Below are positions 59,301-64,000 of a stretch of DNA of 64,000 nucleotides, one piece after another. The number at the start of each line of letters is the position of its first letter. Within the stretch, counting starts at the first letter, position 1. A program made the position numbers and the translations under genes. This DNA is from Chrysoperla carnea (taxonomy: Eukaryota; Arthropoda; Insecta; Neuroptera; Chrysopidae), in NCBI RefSeq assembly GCF_905475395.1, contig NC_058338.1, forward strand, positions 70,133,435-70,197,434. The letters are read 5' to 3'. A model generated the notes under the pieces. The model was not told where the DNA came from and did no database searches. It saw only the letters and a program-made list of their open reading frames with translations.

Positions 59301-62163
59301 GACTGTGTTCGTTATTATAAATATTCATCTTTTAGCAATAAAATAAATCATTTATTTATTATTTTTTATGTAAGTATCTTAAAGGCCAAAAAACTGTTGA
59401 GAAATTTGGTATTTGCATATTAAAAGAAATTATTTAACAAGCTATTGCTTGCAAGTCATGAAGTTAAAGGCCAAAACGATCACAGACTAAATATATATTT
59501 CAAATTCCGTATCTTTTAGTATTGTAAGGGCTAGTATGAAGGCGAATTGAGATGAATAAATAACACAACCAAAATACGATGGAGTCTTGCCCTGAATCTG
59601 AGAGTTGTTAGCATAACCAAAGTAATGGTTCGATATGGTAACGACGGATCCAATTGATCTAGAAGATCAATAAGAAATATGAAACACCAGGTCCGCACAA
59701 TCTCAATATGTGTGCGTGTGGTAAAAACCAAAAGCAAGAAGAAGAACGAAAAATCTTCCATATTTAGACTTGATCTAGAATCATGATTCTTGTATTTAGA
59801 CTTTGAGAATGAGAAATAAATGAAGTTGTAAAGTATGAATGTCTAGTCTAATACTTTCATGTACATACGATCCAGTAAGTAGTGAGAAGATTGAACTGCC
59901 AAAAAATCGGTTCATGTAGTCCTCTTCCCTGGCTATCCTACAAACTAAAAAAATAATTTTTTATTACTTACCAATCGATGGTCGGTATATTACAGTTGGT
60001 ATATTTTCACATTCATCATTTATTACATTCTCTGCAAGTGATTTTGTAAAGGTGTACGTATTTGGAAAATCATTTAAAATTCTAAAAATTATTATTATCA
60101 TTTTTACTTCTAGGGGTAAGCTGGTAAAGTAAAGTGGCTAAGCCAGTAAGGTTGATTTTTTGTGGAGTTCATTTTTGAAGAATCGACTAGAAGTATATTG
60201 ACGAGTCTTGTAGGCGAACATCCTTGAAGGATTTTAAAAACTTGCTTTCCTTTGCGGGAGCCACGTTATAGTTTTTAAATCAACATTTGAATGCTTCTAT
60301 AAATAGCCAGAGTTTCGACATAGTTAATTTTCATAATATTTTCAATGCATTGCTAAGTACCTCGGCTTAATTAATCCAGAAATCAGGAATATTAAATTAA
60401 AAAAATACTAATAAACATACTTGGCTGTGAGTAATTTGATTGTTTCATCATCAAATGTTTCTGCCATGTGAATTATATGTTTCCAATTTGCTTGTTGTGG
60501 ATAAACTTTTTCGTGAATAATTTGTTTGTCTATATTACAATATGCTGTAGAAAGGTGGACAAATACCTGAACAGTTAAAATATGTTTGAAATATTATTTA
60601 CTTAATCGTAAATGTAAAATACTTTGCTTAATATTTAAACTTCAATCATTAAAATAGTTCAAAAAAAATTTGATATCAAGAAATTTTCATTGTTACCCCA
60701 TCATGTTGGTAAAAATAAGAGAAATATTCCAAAATGTCTCCTTTTGGAGGCAGATATAGTTCATCCTTGATGTTAGTGTAATCCAAACTGAGGGTATATA
60801 CATGGTTCAGGGTGGACCGTTTTAAACTATTATGGGTAACAGCTCGCTTTGTGTCCCACGACACCTCTCGTTTTTTTTTGTTTGATTAACTACAAACCAA
60901 GTTAAAAGTCATAATATACTTATTAAAATTGAATAGCTTAGTGACGGCAAAAGTATAAATCCGCCACTAATTGACCTCCCAGGATAAAAGACCTGTCCAA
61001 TGTAATCAAGTTTCTTATAATACATCAGATGGACTCTAATGGTTTCGTGTTTGTCAGAAAAATAACATGAAATTCAATACAATAATTTAAACCAAAACGT
61101 TACCTTTAAATGTTTCATTTGTTTAGCAATTGAAATTAAATCTCTGGCTGACCTAGTATTCATTAGCACAGCTTTTTTTAAAGGATCATCAAAACGCACG
61201 GATGCAGCTGCATGGAATATAATGTTTACGTTTTCTTTTAATATTTCAATATCCTTATTCGACATCCCTATATTGGTCTGTTCACAATCTCCATGAATAA
61301 TTATTAGTTTTGATACACTGTTGAGATTTTCATTTTTCAAACGATCAAAGATCTGAAATAATGAGGATACTAAAATACAAACTTGTTTCGAATTATCGAA
61401 GGACTGGAAAAAACCTTATATAGTTGAATTAATAAATAACTGTGCGACAATAAACCGTTATTATAAAATAATTTTAGACTTGAATCTTTAGGTACTAGTA
61501 GTATTAAAAACATGGACTTCCAAGTGTGACTCCCATTGGCTTCCAAAAATTTTCGATTTCAAAATGACCTATTGTTGGATTTTAAATGACAAATTTAGTA
61601 AAGACATTAATCTCTAAGTAAATTTGAAATTTTCTTAACATTTACTCTAATTTAACCCGGGATTCTTGAACAGTGCGAAATTTTATGTTTTGATGTGTAC
61701 CTCTAGGAGAACACATCAAATTACTTTTTTGTATATCGGCCATATTTCAACGAGATGGTGTAACAGCAACAAATCTGTGCTGAATTTTCTTGTTGTTGCA
61801 ACAATTGAGAGCTAGAAGCTGAAACGATAGCTAATTATAAATACTTACAGGAGATTCTAACATATCATTTAATCGTTTCTCTGGTGTAATTCCTTTCTTT
61901 TGTCGTAGTAATAAATAAATTTTGTTGATATCAGGACAGCTACGAAGTAATTTTTCAATAAGCACTTTTCCCATAAATCCATTACCTCCAGTTATAAACA
62001 CATTTTGATTCTTATAAAACTCTTTTATTGTTGGTAAGTTTTTATCCGATAATTTCGGTAGTTCATAATTAATTTCTATATGTTGTCGTCTTTTCGAATC
62101 TTCATCTGATATTTTTTCAGCTAATTTTTCTATTTGGAAATATCTTTCATCAGTAAAATCCAT
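56311..62163 (-). CDS. Fatty acyl-CoA reductase, copy D
   Basis: Nine minus-strand exons: 61849-62163, 61104-61352, 60421-60566, 59972-60081, 59009-59222, 57702-57929, 57498-57636, 56498-56625 and 56311-56431. They give 549 residues plus TGA, with every GT...AG border and phase intact. Domain order: a short charged N-terminus, Rossmann loop TGGNGFMG (58-65), FHAAASVRFDD (151-161), STAYCN (194-199), catalytic Y246 and K250 in NTYTFTK, RPSIV (270-274), PGWLDNLNGP, then the FAR C-terminal domain with hydrophobic segments. The last exon adds MAHRMVILLFWIIFLFVF, a probable membrane anchor, and a 20-residue tail. Expected role: NADPH-dependent fatty alcohol synthesis from acyl-CoA. It is the closest intact relative of pseudogene C and has the shortest introns of the cluster. 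An in-frame upstream TTG was not used as start because B and C align from MDF. Confidence 0.95.
58190..58860 (+). repeat. GC-richer dispersed repeat remnant
   Basis: This block in intron 5 of copy D is visibly more GC-rich than anything around it. It begins near GGTTAGGTCAGGTTAGAGTG and contains GAGACACACTTAGATCATAG, GTCCGTTGTGATACCG and GGCCATTACTCTATTTGGAG, which resemble a repeat seen widely in arthropod genomes. The open frames at 58036-58251 and 58437-58661 have no recognised domain. I cannot name the class; a non-LTR retrotransposon tail is one possibility. Confidence 0.45.
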
Positions 62164-64000
62164 TTTTATAAAAAATATAACGTTTATTTGTAACTTGGAC
62201 AATGCGATTAGTTAAACTTAGGAATTAATTAAGAACAAATAATTTTAATGATAACAATAAATTAATTAGGTAATACCTACGCATTGAATGCATGTAATAA
62301 AAATGTTAATTAAAATTTTTGCAAATGATTCTACGAGATCTTTTGTTTTCATTTTGCATATTTTTTCCTTAGAAATTTTTTTTTGGAATGGAGTTTTAGT
62401 TAGAATTTGAAGTTTAGTTAGTTTTTTCCTCGAGATTTGACTTGTTTGACTTCCTAAATATTATTGGACGAGATTGGTATGAAATTAGGATCAATAATTA
62501 ATCACTATTCGAAGCACGTAACAAATTTCCAGCATTTGATTTCCAAAGTTTCGGAAAAAATTGGTGAAAATTTTCTAATTGGGAAACAAATTTTCCGACG
62601 TATTTTCTCGGAAACTATGAAAGTATGGATAGTATTTCGGGATAGTATCGAGATGATAAGATTTTTTTCCTTTTTCAATCGGCTCATTTTTGAAAATAAG
62701 TAGGTATACCGGGTTGACTATTTTTACATATTAATAGCTAATAGCTCGTTTTGTATTTATCCAATCAGAATAGAATAGAATAACTCTTTAAATTTGAAAG
62801 TTGATCCTCATAAAAAATTACCATTTCTTATTTAAAACATTTTTTCGAAAACCGTTAACTTTCGGTGGAAATGTGATTTAAAAATATGCCATCATTGCAT
62901 TTAATCGAAAGAAAATTCGCTAGCTTTAGACAAATTGTTTAGACAAAAGTTATCAAGGTCAATAAAGCCCATTCGTCTGTGTTAATTCCTCTTAAGCCCA
63001 GGTAAATTTTCAAGATCAAGATCAAATGGCCTTGAAACTAGAATATCCTCTATTGCCCTTGGCACTTTTTGGCTAAAGCATTTTTCTGTAATAAAATACA
63101 GTATGTAATAACCACATATTTTAAGACGTATTTCCTCCGGTAGCTAACGATTTTCGAAAAACATGTTAAAATAAAAAGTAAATTTTTTATGAGGATCTAG
63201 TTTTTGATTTAGTGTTATTCTTTTTCATACCTTTTTTAGGATCTCAATTACCTATTAAAGGTACCCGGAGAACTAGGCCCAACCTGATGTCAGAACCTGA
63301 TGTCCCCCGTGAAAAAAAATGGTCTAGTCTGTATACAGTTAATATAGAAGTATATACGTGCCAAGATAAGAGGGCGTATACAAGACAAATTGTTGTGAAT
63401 TTTCAAGTTCTTACTTTGAAACGAAAAATTTCAATTTTTGAGAATGGTCACGTTTAGCTAATTTTTATTGGATTAATAATTTTTTCCTATCATCAATTAC
63501 AATAGCTTCTATTCTACCATTTTGATTACATGTATTGCATTACAAATGATTACATGTATTGTTGCATTACAACACATTTTTTTTCAAATAAATTAGCAAT
63601 TTCATGGAAAGATTTCATGAAATCAGGATTGTGTAAAGTAAAATTATCATTTAATTGTTTGTTAAAAGTTTTGGCCAAACTATTTTGGGGCTTTAAATTT
63701 AATCATGGAAAGTTATTTTTTTTTCTTCCAGAGATTTGCAGTGAAAAGTTTCTGCGGCGACTAAATTTCTTAAAACATGAACCATGTCATATTTTCATAT
63801 TTTGGATCATTATATCCAATCGTATAACATTATCGTTATCAAATCAAGGGCGAATTTCTTGCAGTTTTACGGCAAAAATACAATGCCGGTAAGGTATCGA
63901 TACAGATACATATTGTATCTATGTTAGCATAAGTAATATTACATTATTGAATAGGGATATTCACAAGAAGTATCGTGGGTATCACCAACCAGTATAGGCT
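62164..64000. other. Upstream flank of FAR copy D
   Basis: The promoter of copy D should lie just right of 62163; the stretch is very AT-rich and I cannot assign a TATA box with confidence. A foldback copy occupies 62770-63300. The open frames at 62464-62703, 63212-63457 and 63530-63892 show no domain, and the second overlaps the foldback flank. No fifth FAR copy is visible before the window ends. Confidence 0.5.
62770..63300. mobile_element. Foldback family shared with 40265-40830, copy 2
   Basis: The left block CGAAAACCGTTAACTTTCGG and the inner block GCATTTAATCGAAAGAAAA match the first copy. The right arm carries TATTTCCTCCGG and GCTAACGATTTTCG. The flanking block CCGGAGAACTAGGCCC with CCTGATGTCAGAACC matches the left flank of copy 1 in inverted order. 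Confidence 0.6.

Noticed and set aside
63530-63892. 120-codon plus-strand frame near the window end
   Set aside because: Phe/Cys/Lys-rich, no recognised domain; could be part of something beyond the window but nothing supports it.

Overview
This is a piece of an insect nuclear genome. It is strongly AT-rich and has spliceosomal introns with GT...AG borders, two animal gene families and a very dense load of short, palindromic non-autonomous DNA elements. I see no bacterial, plastid or mitochondrial features, and I cannot name the species.

Left part (1-18 kb). One gene is on the + strand: a transmembrane channel-like (TMC) gene with four coding exons between 3251 and 7327, encoding 821 residues. 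Most of the protein, including the membrane domain and the family signature, sits in the last 2-kb exon. The rest of this part is intergenic DNA filled with foldback elements.

Right part (18-62 kb). Four tandem copies of a fatty acyl-CoA reductase (FAR) gene lie head-to-tail on the - strand: A (18082-26723), B (31668-43547), C (47091-53604) and D (56311-62163). Each was rebuilt from nine exons with the same splice phases. A, B and D are intact (548, 540 and 549 residues). They keep the Rossmann NAD(P)H-binding loop, the Y-x-x-x-K catalytic pair and a C-terminal membrane segment in a tiny ninth exon. C keeps all nine exon remnants and their order but has several frameshifts, stops and lost splice sites, so it is an unprocessed pseudogene. 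B, C and D resemble each other closely; A is more divergent. Insect FARs reduce fatty acyl-CoA to fatty alcohol for waxes, cuticular lipids or pheromones, and tandem expansion is common in the family.

Repeats explain most of the remaining sequence. They include at least a dozen foldback or hairpin elements (one with 100-bp arms in which I see no mismatch), three dispersed repeat families with three copies each, an 802-bp pogo/Tigger-like element with a TA duplication and a 51-codon transposase fragment, a Ty3/Gypsy-like pol remnant, and a nested hairpin insertion revealed by comparing two repeat copies. I saw no tRNA, rRNA or CRISPR. I found no convincing new functional system; the most informative features are the FAR birth-and-death cluster and the dense palindromic elements.
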